NCBI RefSeq assembly: GCF_007176755.1
Contig: NZ_BJTV01000001.1
Coordinates: 434,001-498,000, forward strand
DNA length: 64,000 nucleotides
DNA from: Streptomyces sp. 1-11
GTDB taxonomy: Bacteria; Actinomycetota; Actinomycetes; Streptomycetales; Streptomycetaceae
Direction: 5' to 3'
Position numbers and translations under genes: made by a program
In this document: piece after piece, positions 44,728-53,127 of the stretch
How the letters are laid out: each line of letters opens with the position of its first letter
How positions within the stretch are numbered: position 1 is the stretch's first letter
The notes under the pieces: model-generated
What the model was told of the DNA's origin: nothing
What the model saw: only the letters and a program-made list of their open reading frames with translations
The model's database searches: none

Positions 44728-46176
44728 TCAGGCCTCGACGCCCGCCTTGCGCGTGTGCAGCTGCCGCGCCACCTCGGCGATCGACCCCGAAAGCGAGGGG
44801 TACACCGTGAAGGCGTTCGCGATCTGCTCGACCGTCAGATTGTTGTCGACGGCGATCGAGATGGGGTGGATCAGTTCCGAGGCGCGCGGCGCCACGACGA
44901 CGCCGCCGACGACGATCCCGGTGCCCGGCCGGCAGAAGATCTTGACGAAGCCGTCCCGGATGCCCTGCATCTTGGCGCGCGGGTTGCGCAGCAGCGGCAG
45001 CTTCACCACCCGGGCGTCGATCTTGCCCGCGTCCACGTCCGCCTGGCTGTAGCCGACGGTGGCGATCTCGGGGTCCGTGAAGACGTTGGAGGAGACCGTC
45101 TTCAGGTTCAGCGGGGCCACCGCGTCGCCGAGGAAGTGGTACATGGCGATGCGTCCCTGCATCGCCGCGACCGACGCGAGCGCGAAGACGCCCGTGACGT
45201 CACCGGCCGCGTACACGCCCGGAGCCGTGGTGCGCGAGACCTTGTCGGTCCAGATGTGCCCGGAGTCGCGCAGCTTGACGCCCGCGTCCTCCAGGCCGAG
45301 GCCGGCGCTGTTGGGGATCGCGCCGACGGCCATCAGGCAGTGCGAGCCGGTGATGACCCGGCCGTCGGCCAGCGTCACCTCGACCCGGTCGCCGACGCGC
45401 TTGGCGGACTGCGCCCGGGAGCGGGCCATGACGTTCATGCCGCGGCGGCGGAAGACGTCCTCCAGGACCGCGGCGGCGTCCGGGTCCTCGCCCGGCAGCA
45501 CCCGGTCCCGGGAGGAGACCAGGGTGACCTTGGAACCCAGCGCCTGGTAGGCGCCGGCGAACTCGGCGCCGGTGACGCCGGAGCCCACCACGATCAGTTC
45601 TTCCGGCAGCTCGTCGAGGTCGTAGACCTGCGTCCAGTTGAGGATGCGCTCGCCGTCCGGCCGGGCGTCGGGCAGCTCGCGCGGGTGACCGCCGGTGGCG
45701 ATGAGGACGGCGTCGGCGGTGAGGGTCTCCTCGGTGCCGTCGGCGGCGGTGACGACGACCTTGCGGGAACCGTCCAGGGCCTGCATGCCGTCGAGCCGGC
45801 CGCGGCCGCGCATCACGCGGGCGCCGGCCCGGGTGACGGAGGCGGTGATGTCGTGGGACTGGGCGAGCGCGAGCCGCTTCACCCGGCGGTTGACCTTGCC
45901 CAGGTCCACGCCGACCACCCGGGCCGCCTGCTCCAGCGGCGGGGTGTCGTCGGCGACGATGATGCCGAGCTCCTCGTACGAGGAGTCGAAGGTGGTCATC
46001 ACCTCCGCCGTGGCGATGAGTGTCTTCGACGGCACGCAGTCGGTCAGCACCGACGCTCCGCCCAGACCGTCGCAGTCGACGACGGTCACCTCCGCGCCGA
46101 GCTGGGCGGCCACCAGGGCCGCCTCGTATCCGCCGGGTCCGCCACCGATGATCACGATCCGAGTCACGTACTCCAT
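44728..46176 (-). CDS. LpdA-like flavoprotein, NAD(P)H-quinone dehydrogenase
   Basis: 482-aa pyridine nucleotide-disulfide oxidoreductase relative. FAD site: IVIIGGGPGGYEAALVAAQL. NAD site: ELIVVGSGVTGAEFAGAYQA. The position of the redox disulfide reads GGASVLTDCVPSK, keeping only one cysteine (C47); Ser42 replaces the first. It therefore cannot be a classical lipoamide dehydrogenase. It fits the mycobacterial LpdA (Rv3303c) group of quinone reductases. It is divergent from the gamma-glutamylcyclotransferase-like gene (95 bp between starts). A start four codons later (VTRIVII) is possible. Confidence 0.9.
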   Translation of the reverse strand: MEYVTRIVIIGGGPGGYEAALVAAQLGAEVTVVDCDGLGGASVLTDCVPSKTLIATAEVMTTFDSSYEELGIIVADDTPPLEQAARVVGVDLGKVNRRVKRLALAQSHDITASVTRAGARVMRGRGRLDGMQALDGSRKVVVTAADGTEETLTADAVLIATGGHPRELPDARPDGERILNWTQVYDLDELPEELIVVGSGVTGAEFAGAYQALGSKVTLVSSRDRVLPGEDPDAAAVLEDVFRRRGMNVMARSRAQSAKRVGDRVEVTLADGRVITGSHCLMAVGAIPNSAGLGLEDAGVKLRDSGHIWTDKVSRTTAPGVYAAGDVTGVFALASVAAMQGRIAMYHFLGDAVAPLNLKTVSSNVFTDPEIATVGYSQADVDAGKIDARVVKLPLLRNPRAKMQGIRDGFVKIFCRPGTGIVVGGVVVAPRASELIHPISIAVDNNLTVEQIANAFTVYPSLSGSIAEVARQLHTRKAGVEA

Positions 46177-46271
46177 TGTCCCGCACGCTTCAAGGTGCTA
46201 CTGCCCCGGGGCCGCGGCCGGTGCCACCGGGACGCGCGGGACGGGAGTTCCGCCTGCCGTACCCTTCGTCC

Positions 46272-46709
46272 ATGTCGCTCTATGCCGCGTACGCCGGCAA
46301 CCTCGACGCCCGGCTGATGTCCCGCCGCGCCCCGCACTCCCCGCAGCGCGCCGTGGGCTGGCTGAACGGCTGGCGGCTCACCTTCGGCGGCGAGCAGCTC
46401 GGCTGGGAGGGCGCGCTGGCGACGATCGTCGAGCAGCCGGGGGCCCAGGTCTTCGTCGGGCTGTACGACGTCGCGCCGATGGACGAGGAGTCCCTCGACC
46501 GGTGGGAGGGCGTGGGCCTGGGGATCTACCGCCGCGTCCGGGTGCGCGTGCACACCCTGGACGGCGAGGAGCCGGCCTGGGTGTACGTGCTCAACGGCTA
46601 CGAGGGCGGACTGCCCTCGGCCCGCTACCTGGGCGAGGTCGCGGACGCTGCCGAGTCCGCCGGCGCGCCCCACGACTACGTCATGGAACTGCGCAAGCGG
46701 CCGTGTTAG
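46272..46709 (+). CDS. Gamma-glutamylcyclotransferase-like protein
   Basis: 145-aa protein of the AIG2/GGCT fold. The N-terminal signature is LYAAYAGNLDARLMSRRAP, a variant of the YGSNL turn. It continues GWRLTFGGEQLGWEGALATI, then VFVGLYDVAPMDEESLDRWEG, and ends PSARYLGEVADAAESAGAP. The candidate catalytic acid is the Glu of DEESLDRWEG. Substrate is unknown. The ATG at 46272 is where the conserved region begins; codons upstream are not family-like. Confidence 0.82.
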   Translation: MSLYAAYAGNLDARLMSRRAPHSPQRAVGWLNGWRLTFGGEQLGWEGALATIVEQPGAQVFVGLYDVAPMDEESLDRWEGVGLGIYRRVRVRVHTLDGEEPAWVYVLNGYEGGLPSARYLGEVADAAESAGAPHDYVMELRKRPC

Positions 46710-46795
46710 CGGCCGCCGCGCGGCGGCGCCCCGTGCGGGGCCGGGTCTCGTTGGAAACGACAAGACAACGATCGCCATCCCGTGGGGTCCGTCAT

Positions 46796-46807
46796 CTACG
46801 CGCGTAG
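46796..46807. promoter_or_regulatory. Palindromic operator upstream of purine nucleoside phosphorylase
   Basis: Perfect palindrome CTACGCGCGTAG, ending 25 bp before the GTG start. TACCCT at 46820-46825 is a plausible -10, placing initiation on the GTG, so the operator would overlap the -35 region. Identical sequences precede deoC (50695) and add (62147). Confidence 0.7.
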
Positions 46808-46832
46808 GCGAGAACCGGCTACCCTCGTCGGC

Positions 46833-47657
46833 GTGAACGCATCTCTTCTTCCGGACGACCTCCAGGGCGATCCCTACGCCGCCGCCGACGCCGCCGCAGC
46901 GCGCCTGCGCGAACTGACCGGCGCCGAGACCCACGACGTCGCCCTCGTGATGGGCTCCGGCTGGGCTCCGGCCGTCGACGCCCTGGGCGCCCCCGACGCC
47001 GAGTTCCAGGTCACCGAGCTGCCCGGCTTCCCGCCGCCGGCGGTCGAGGGCCACGGCGGCAAGGTCCGCTCGTACTCCTTCGGTGACAAGCGCGCCCTGG
47101 TCTTCCTGGGCCGCACCCACTACTACGAGGGCCGCGGGGTGGCCGCCGTCGCGCACGGCGTCCGGACGGCCGTCGCCGCCGGCTGCAAGACCGTGGTCCT
47201 CACCAACGGCTGCGGCGGCCTGCGCGAGGGCATGCGCCCCGGCCAGCCGGTGCTGATCAGCGATCACATCAACCTGACGGCGACCTCGCCGATCGTCGGC
47301 GCCAACTTCGTCGACCTCACCGACCTCTACTCGCCGCGGCTGCGCGCCCTGTGCAAGGAGATCGACGCCAGCCTGGAGGAGGGCGTCTACGCCCAGTTCC
47401 CCGGCCCGCACTACGAGACCCCGGCGGAGATCCGCATGGCCCGCGTCATCGGCGCGGACCTGGTCGGCATGTCCACGGTGCTCGAGGCGATCGCCGCCCG
47501 CGAGGCCGGCGCCGAGGTGCTGGGCATCTCCCTGGTCACCAACCTCGCGGCGGGCATGACCGGCGAGCCGCTGAACCACGAGGAGGTCCTGCAGGCGGGC
47601 CGCGACTCGGCGGCGCGCATGGGCCAGCTGCTGACGCGGGTGCTGGGCAGGATCTGA
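46833..47657 (+). CDS. Purine nucleoside phosphorylase
   Basis: 274-aa trimeric-type (NP-II) phosphorylase splitting inosine or guanosine and their deoxy forms into base and (deoxy)ribose-1-phosphate. Motifs: [62 protein letters not shown] and [18 protein letters not shown], whose Asn sets 6-oxopurine specificity. I chose GTG 46833 over an earlier in-frame start at 46782 because the latter would translate through the operator. The sugar phosphate would pass to the mutase encoded next and, for deoxyribose, on to DeoC. Confidence 0.92.
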   Translation: MNASLLPDDLQGDPYAAADAAAARLRELTGAETHDVALVMGSGWAPAVDALGAPDAEFQVTELPGFPPPAVEGHGGKVRSYSFGDKRALVFLGRTHYYEGRGVAAVAHGVRTAVAAGCKTVVLTNGCGGLREGMRPGQPVLISDHINLTATSPIVGANFVDLTDLYSPRLRALCKEIDASLEEGVYAQFPGPHYETPAEIRMARVIGADLVGMSTVLEAIAAREAGAEVLGISLVTNLAAGMTGEPLNHEEVLQAGRDSAARMGQLLTRVLGRI

Positions 47658-47754
47658 GAGACCGCGCGCCCGCCGGACCGGCCGGCGGGACGGCGCGGAA
47701 CGGGGGTCCGGGGGCGAAGCCTCCGGCAGGAACTGAGGAGAGGTTGATCCCAAG

Positions 47755-49401
47755 GTGCACGACGAACTCATCGCCAAGGCCAAGGCATGGCTCGCCGAGG
47801 ACCCCGACCCGCAGACCCGCGAGGAGCTCGCCGGGCTGATCGACGCCGGTGACGTGCCGGCGCTCACGGACCGGTTCTCCGGCACCCTCCAGTTCGGCAC
47901 CGCGGGCCTGCGCGGCGAGCTGGGCGCCGGCCCGATGCGCATGAACCGCGCGGTCGTCATCCGTGCCGCGGCCGGCCTCGCCGCGTACCTGAAGAAGAGC
48001 GGGACCCCCCACGGGGGCGACGCCGCCGGGCTGGTCGTCATCGGCTACGACGCCCGCCACAAGTCCGCCGACTTCGCCCGGGACACCGCCGCCGTGATGA
48101 CCGGCGCCGGCCTGCGCGCCGCCGTGCTCCCGCGTCCCCTGCCCACCCCGGTGCTGGCGTTCGCCATCAGGCACCTGGGCGCGGTCGCGGGCGTGGAGGT
48201 CACCGCCAGCCACAACCCGCCCCGGGACAACGGCTACAAGGTCTACCTGGGCGACGGCTCCCAGATCGTCCCGCCCGCCGACGCGGAGATCGCCGCCGAG
48301 ATCGACGCGATCGCCGCGCTGCACGACGTCCCGCGTCCGGAGTCCGGCTGGCAGACCCTGGACGACGCGGTCCTGGACGCCTACCTGGCCCGCACGGACG
48401 CCGTCCTCGCCGCCGGCTCCCCGCGCACCGCCCGCACGGTCTACACGGCGATGCACGGCGTCGGCCGGGACGTCCTGCTGGCCGCCTTCGCGCGCGCCGG
48501 CTTCCCGGAGCCGGTGCTGGTGGCCGAGCAGGCCGACCCGGACCCGGACTTCCCGACGGTGGCCTTCCCCAACCCGGAGGAGCCGGGCGCCATGGACCTG
48601 GCGTTCGCGCGGGCCCGCGCCACGGACCCGGACCTGGTCATCGCCAACGACCCGGACGCCGACCGCTGCGCCGTGGCCGTCCGGGACGGCGCCGACTGGC
48701 GGATGCTGCGCGGCGACGAGGTGGGCTCGCTGCTCGCCGCCCACCTGGTCGCGCGCGGGGCGGCCGGCACCTTCGCGGAGTCGATCGTCTCCTCCTCCCT
48801 CCTCGGCCGCATCGCCGAGAGCGCGAAGCTGCCGTACGAGGAGACCCTGACCGGCTTCAAGTGGATCGCCCGCGTGGACGGCCTGCGCTACGGCTACGAG
48901 GAGGCGCTCGGCTACTGCGTGGACCCGGAGGGCGTGCGAGACAAGGACGGCATCACCGCCGCGCTGCTGATCACCGAGCTGGCCTCGGTGCTGAAGGAGC
49001 AGGGCCGCACCCTGCTCGACCTGCTCGACGACCTGGCCGTGGAGCACGGGCTGCACGCGACGGACCAGCTGTCGGTCCGCGTCGAGGACCTGTCGGTCAT
49101 CTCGGACGCGATGCGCCGGCTGCGCGAGCGGCCCCCGACGGAGCTGGCGGGCCTGGCCATCACCCGCGCCGAGGACCTCACCCTGGGCACGGACCGGCTG
49201 CCGCCCACCGACGGCCTGCGCTACACGCTCGACGGCGCCCGGGTCATCGTCCGCCCCAGCGGCACCGAGCCCAAGCTCAAGTGCTACCTGGAGGTCGTCG
49301 TCCCGGCCCCGGACCACACCGCCCTCCCGGCGGCCCGCACCCGGGCCGGCGAACTCCTGGCGGCCCTGAAGCGGGACCTGTCGGCGGCGGCGGGTCTCTG
49401 A
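47755..49401 (+). CDS. Phosphohexomutase family protein, probable phosphopentomutase
   Basis: 548-aa alpha-D-phosphohexomutase. The active-site Ser is in VEVTASHNPPRDNGYKVY, the metal loop is ANDPDADRCAVAV, the sugar loop is GYEEALGYCVDPEGVRDKDG, and the phosphate-binding loop is RPSGTEPKLKCYLE. The family (PGM2-like) includes phosphopentomutases. Lying 97 nt after the nucleoside phosphorylase gene and near deoC, it most likely converts (deoxy)ribose-1-phosphate to the 5-phosphate; a phosphoglucose or phosphomannose role cannot be excluded. The start is GTG at 47755 after GGAGAGG. Confidence 0.88.
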   Translation: MHDELIAKAKAWLAEDPDPQTREELAGLIDAGDVPALTDRFSGTLQFGTAGLRGELGAGPMRMNRAVVIRAAAGLAAYLKKSGTPHGGDAAGLVVIGYDARHKSADFARDTAAVMTGAGLRAAVLPRPLPTPVLAFAIRHLGAVAGVEVTASHNPPRDNGYKVYLGDGSQIVPPADAEIAAEIDAIAALHDVPRPESGWQTLDDAVLDAYLARTDAVLAAGSPRTARTVYTAMHGVGRDVLLAAFARAGFPEPVLVAEQADPDPDFPTVAFPNPEEPGAMDLAFARARATDPDLVIANDPDADRCAVAVRDGADWRMLRGDEVGSLLAAHLVARGAAGTFAESIVSSSLLGRIAESAKLPYEETLTGFKWIARVDGLRYGYEEALGYCVDPEGVRDKDGITAALLITELASVLKEQGRTLLDLLDDLAVEHGLHATDQLSVRVEDLSVISDAMRRLRERPPTELAGLAITRAEDLTLGTDRLPPTDGLRYTLDGARVIVRPSGTEPKLKCYLEVVVPAPDHTALPAARTRAGELLAALKRDLSAAAGL

Positions 49402-49451
49402 GGGGCGCGCCGCGGGTCCGACGTCCGGGGCCGGCGGCGGACCCATAGGGA

Positions 49452-49850
49452 TTGCGCGCGGCCCCTCACCGGGCGCTGGTGCTCGGCCCGGTCCTCGCCC
49501 AGGTGTGGCGCCCCCGGCCGGCGCTGGTGCACGCCCTGTCCGGCGCCCTGAGGGACTGCACGGTCCCTCAGGCCCGCACGTCCGCAGCGCCGATGCGCGA
49601 GACGAAGGCAGGCCGGCCGGAGTGCCTGGCCTGCACGACGGGCCCTGATCTCACGGACTGGCGGCGCATCGGCACCGCCCTGGGCGGGGCGGCCCCGCCG
49701 GCGAAGAAGCGACCGGACGCGGTGGACGCCCGGGTGGCCCTGGCGGCCGCCCGGCACGGCAGCGCGGTGATCTTCACCACCGACCCCGGCGACATCCACG
49801 CCTGCCTGACGGTCCTCGCGCCGACGGACGTGCACGTGGTCGCCGTCTGA
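49452..49850 (+). pseudogene. Degenerate PIN-domain (VapC-like) fragment
   Basis: 132 codons open from a TTG. The C-terminal part, PDAVDARVALAAARHGSAVIFTTDPGDIHACL, matches the end of VapC-type PIN nucleases. The front, LVLGPVLAQVWRPRPALVHALS, looks like PIN helices 2-3. The first strand with the essential first Asp is missing, the start is poor, and the middle looks scrambled as if frameshifted. No antitoxin gene is adjacent. Probably a decayed toxin gene. The rest of 49402-49906 shows nothing else. Confidence 0.55.
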
Positions 49851-49906
49851 CGCTCCGGAGCCCCGCTCCGCGCCGTCGGCCCCGCCGGTCCGCGTCCCGC
49901 CCGGCC

Positions 49907-50587
49907 TCAGCCCACGGCCAGCAGCACCGCCAGCAGCACCGCCCCGGCGACGGCGGGGGCGATGACCTCGTACGCCCAGCGGACCGTCACCTCGCCCTGG
50001 GCCGTCCTGGCCGGGCCCCGGCTCTCCGCGGTGGCCCGCAGGTCGGCGATGATCTGGTCGGACTCCGCGCGGGTCGGGCCGTCTTGGTCGCCCGTGCCGC
50101 CGAGCACACCGCCGAGGCCGAGCCCGCCGAACCCGGGCCCGCCCGAGCGGCCGCCCCGGGCCGCCGCCTCCGCGCGGGCCTGCCGGCGCGCGGCCTTCTT
50201 GCGGGCGCGCAGCGAGACCGGGACGGCCCAGAGCTGGTACTTGTCGCCGGAGTTGGCGACGACCTCGTTGGTGTAGCCGGAGCGCAGGGAGGCGACCTCG
50301 CCCCAGGGCAGGGTGACCGACCGGAAGGGGTTGCGCACCCGCAGCCGGTCCTCGCCCGAGAACACCGCCGGGCGCAGCGTGAACGCGATCACCAGCGGAA
50401 CGGCGAGGATCAGGGCGGCGAGCGCCAGCCAGGGGGTGCGCCCGTGCCCGCGGACCAGCGCGTCGAAGCCCAGCCAGCAGGCGAGCACCAGCAGCAGCAC
50501 ACCGGCCACGAGCGCCAGGGGCGAGCGGTAGATCACGTCCTTGGCGGTGGGCCGGGGCTCGGGTGACTGGTGGTCCGGGGTCGTCAT
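49907..50587 (-). CDS. Membrane protein with bacterial PH-like domain
   Basis: 226 aa. Two hydrophobic helices near the N-terminus (LALVAGVLLLVLACWLGFDAL and TPWLALAALILAVPLVIAF) are followed by a bPH-type domain (GEDRLRVRNPFRSVTLPWGE, ANSGDKYQLWAVPVSLRARK). An Arg/Gly-rich stretch follows, and a C-terminal transmembrane helix (IAPAVAGAVLLAVLLAVG). The family is common in actinobacteria and uncharacterised. ATG at 50587 (MTTPDHQSPEPR). It is divergent from deoC. Confidence 0.85.
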   Translation of the reverse strand: MTTPDHQSPEPRPTAKDVIYRSPLALVAGVLLLVLACWLGFDALVRGHGRTPWLALAALILAVPLVIAFTLRPAVFSGEDRLRVRNPFRSVTLPWGEVASLRSGYTNEVVANSGDKYQLWAVPVSLRARKKAARRQARAEAAARGGRSGGPGFGGLGLGGVLGGTGDQDGPTRAESDQIIADLRATAESRGPARTAQGEVTVRWAYEVIAPAVAGAVLLAVLLAVG

Positions 50588-50694
50588 GGTGCCGATTGTG
50601 CACGACGCCGGCGGGGCGGTCCCGCGCGCCCCGGGGCCCGGCGCTCGTCCGCGGCCGCCGGGCAGGTGACGAGCGTCTCGGGGGTATACATCCG

Positions 50695-50706
50695 CTACGC
50701 GCGTAG
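50695..50706. promoter_or_regulatory. Palindromic operator upstream of deoC
   Basis: CTACGCGCGTAG again, one base before a -10-like TATGCT (50708-50713). Initiation would fall at the GTG at 50720 or close to the ATG at 50726, so the site sits inside the core promoter. Confidence 0.7.
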
Positions 50707-50725
50707 ATATGCTCGTCTGGTGACC

Positions 50726-51685
50726 ATGCCCACCACTGCATCCCCCGCACAGCCTTTCGCTGACGTCACCGCGTCCGACAGCACGCTGCGCCGCTTCCTC
50801 CACGGGCTGCCCGGCGTCGACGCGGTCGGCCTGGAGGCGCGCGCCGCGTCTCTCGGCACCCGTTCCATCAAGACCACCGCGAAGGCGTACGCCATCGACC
50901 TCGCCATCTCGATGGTCGACCTGACGACGCTGGAAGGCGCGGACACCCCGGGCAAGGTCCGGGCGCTCGGCGCCAAGGCGGTCCGTCCGGACCCGACGGA
51001 CCGCACCGCCCCGGCGACCGCGGCCGTCTGCGTCTATCCCGACATGGTGGCCACCGCCAAGGAGGCCGTCGCCGGTTCCGGCGTGAAGGTCGCCTCGGTC
51101 GCCACCGCCTTCCCGGCCGGCCGGGCCGCCCTCGGGGTGAAGCTGGCCGACGTCCGGGACGCCGTGGCCGCGGGCGCCGACGAGATCGACATGGTCATCG
51201 ACCGTGGCGCGTTCCTCGCGGGCAAGTACCTCAAGGTGTACGACGAGATCGTCGCCGTGAAGGAGGCCTGCGGCGCGAGCGCCCGGCTGAAGGTCATCTT
51301 CGAGACCGGCGAGCTGTCGACGTACGACAACATCCGCCGGGCGAGCTGGCTGGGCATGATGGCGGGCGCCGACTTCATCAAGACGTCGACCGGCAAGGTG
51401 GCGGTGAACGCCACGCCCGCCAACACCCTGCTCATGCTGGAGGCCGTCCGCGACTTCCGCGCCCAGACCGGCGTGCAGGTCGGCGTGAAGCCGGCCGGCG
51501 GCATCCGCACCAGCAAGGACGCGATCAAGTTCCTGGTCCTGGTCAACGAGACCGCGGGCGAGGACTGGCTGAACAACCACTGGTTCCGCTTCGGCGCCTC
51601 CTCGCTGCTGAACGACCTGCTCATGCAGCGTCAGAAGCTGGCCACCGGCCGCTACTCCGGCCCCGACTACGTGACGGTGGACTGA
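50726..51685 (+). CDS. deoC: Deoxyribose-phosphate aldolase
   Basis: 319-aa class I aldolase cleaving 2-deoxyribose-5-phosphate to glyceraldehyde-3-phosphate and acetaldehyde. The Schiff-base lysine is K219 in GADFIKTSTGKVA. The catalytic Asp lies in GADEIDMVID. KVIFETGEL and VGVKPAGGIRTSKDA complete the barrel site. ATG at 50726 is used; GTG at 50720, two codons earlier, would make the mRNA leaderless given the TATGCT -10. No Shine-Dalgarno is visible, which supports leaderless translation. The aldehyde dehydrogenase gene starts 5 nt after the stop, and acetaldehyde is its likely substrate. Confidence 0.95.
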   Translation: MPTTASPAQPFADVTASDSTLRRFLHGLPGVDAVGLEARAASLGTRSIKTTAKAYAIDLAISMVDLTTLEGADTPGKVRALGAKAVRPDPTDRTAPATAAVCVYPDMVATAKEAVAGSGVKVASVATAFPAGRAALGVKLADVRDAVAAGADEIDMVIDRGAFLAGKYLKVYDEIVAVKEACGASARLKVIFETGELSTYDNIRRASWLGMMAGADFIKTSTGKVAVNATPANTLLMLEAVRDFRAQTGVQVGVKPAGGIRTSKDAIKFLVLVNETAGEDWLNNHWFRFGASSLLNDLLMQRQKLATGRYSGPDYVTVD

Positions 51686-51690
51686 TCACC

Positions 51691-53127
51691 ATGGCATCCG
51701 CATTCGAGTACGCACCGGCGCCCGAGTCCCGCGCGGTCGTCGACATCGCCCCCTCCTACGGCCTGTTCATCGACGGCGAGTTCACCGACGCCGCCGACGG
51801 CAGGGTCTTCAAGACGGTCTCGCCGTCCACGGAGGAGGTGCTCTCCGAGGTCGCGCAGGCCGGCGCCGAGGACGTCGACCGCGCCGTGAGGGCCGCCCGC
51901 AAGGCCTTCGAGAAGTGGTCGGCGCTGCCCGGCTCCGAGCGCGCCAAGTACCTGTTCCGCATCGCCCGCATCATCCAGGAGCGCAGCCGCGAGCTGGCGG
52001 TCCTGGAGACGCTGGACAACGGCAAGCCGATCAGGGAGACCCGGGACGCGGACCTCCCGCTGGTCGCCGCGCACTTCTTCTACTACGCCGGCTGGGCCGA
52101 CAAGCTCGGCCACGCCGGGTTCGGCGCGGACCCGAGGCCGCTCGGCGTCGCCGGCCAGGTGATCCCCTGGAACTTCCCGCTGCTGATGCTGGCGTGGAAG
52201 ATCGCCCCGGCGCTGGCCACCGGCAACACGGTGGTGCTGAAGCCGGCCGAGACCACCCCCCTGTCGGCCCTGTTCTTCGCGGACATCTGCCGTCAGGCCG
52301 GCCTGCCCAGGGGCGTCGTCAACATCCTCCCGGGCTACGGCGACACCGGCGCCGCGCTGGTCGCGCACCCGGACGTGAACAAGGTCGCGTTCACCGGGTC
52401 GACGGGCGTCGGCAAGGAGATCGCGCGGACCGTCGCCGGCACCCGCAAGAAGCTCACCCTGGAACTGGGCGGCAAGGGCGCCAACATCGTCTTCGACGAC
52501 GCGCCGATCGACCAGGCCGTCGAGGGCATCGTGAACGGCATCTTCTTCAACCAGGGCCAGGTCTGCTGCGCGGGCTCCCGGCTGCTGGTCCAGGAGTCGG
52601 TCCACGACGAGCTGCTCGACTCCCTCAAGCGCCGGCTGTCCACCCTGCGGCTCGGCGACCCGCTCGACAAGAACACCGACATCGGCGCGATCAACTCCGC
52701 CGAGCAGCTCGCCCGGATCACCGCGCTGGCCGAGCAGGGCGAGGCGGAGGGCGCCGAGCGCTGGGCCCCCGCCTGCGAACTGCCCTCCTCCGGCTACTGG
52801 TTCGCCCCGACGCTCTTCACGAACGTCACCCAGGCGCACACCATCGCCCGCGACGAGATCTTCGGCCCGGTGCTGTCGGTCCTCACCTTCCGCACGCCCG
52901 ACGAGGCGGTCGCCAAGGCCAACAACACCGCGTACGGCCTGTCCGCGGGCATCTGGACCGAGAAGGGCTCCCGGATCCTGGCCGTCGCGAACAAGCTGCG
53001 CGCCGGTGTCGTCTGGTCCAACACGTTCAACAAGTTCGACCCGACCTCGCCGTTCGGCGGTTACAAGGAGTCGGGCTTCGGCCGCGAGGGCGGCCGCCAC
53101 GGCCTGGAGGCGTACCTCGATGTCTGA
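51691..53127 (+). CDS. Aldehyde dehydrogenase, full-length
   Basis: 478-aa NAD(P)-dependent aldehyde dehydrogenase. The catalytic Cys292 is in NQGQVCCAGS, the general base Glu258 in LTLELGGKGAN, the cofactor site at VIPWNFPLLML and VAFTGSTGVGKE, with SPFGGYKESGFGREGG near the end. It begins 5 nt after deoC, so oxidation of the acetaldehyde made by DeoC is the natural role. Its last 8 bases (ATGTCTGA) are the start of the next gene, a shorter non-catalytic ALDH. Confidence 0.94.
   Translation: MASAFEYAPAPESRAVVDIAPSYGLFIDGEFTDAADGRVFKTVSPSTEEVLSEVAQAGAEDVDRAVRAARKAFEKWSALPGSERAKYLFRIARIIQERSRELAVLETLDNGKPIRETRDADLPLVAAHFFYYAGWADKLGHAGFGADPRPLGVAGQVIPWNFPLLMLAWKIAPALATGNTVVLKPAETTPLSALFFADICRQAGLPRGVVNILPGYGDTGAALVAHPDVNKVAFTGSTGVGKEIARTVAGTRKKLTLELGGKGANIVFDDAPIDQAVEGIVNGIFFNQGQVCCAGSRLLVQESVHDELLDSLKRRLSTLRLGDPLDKNTDIGAINSAEQLARITALAEQGEAEGAERWAPACELPSSGYWFAPTLFTNVTQAHTIARDEIFGPVLSVLTFRTPDEAVAKANNTAYGLSAGIWTEKGSRILAVANKLRAGVVWSNTFNKFDPTSPFGGYKESGFGREGGRHGLEAYLDV

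Noticed and set aside
46782..46832. Upstream start for purine nucleoside phosphorylase
   Set aside because: It would translate the CTACGCGCGTAG operator, and the added residues do not match the family N-terminus.
47669..47689. Terminator between the phosphorylase and the mutase
   Set aside because: CCCGCCGG-ACCGG-CCGGCGGG is an 8-bp stem of pure G/C that could arise by chance; it is not enough to claim the two genes are separate transcripts.
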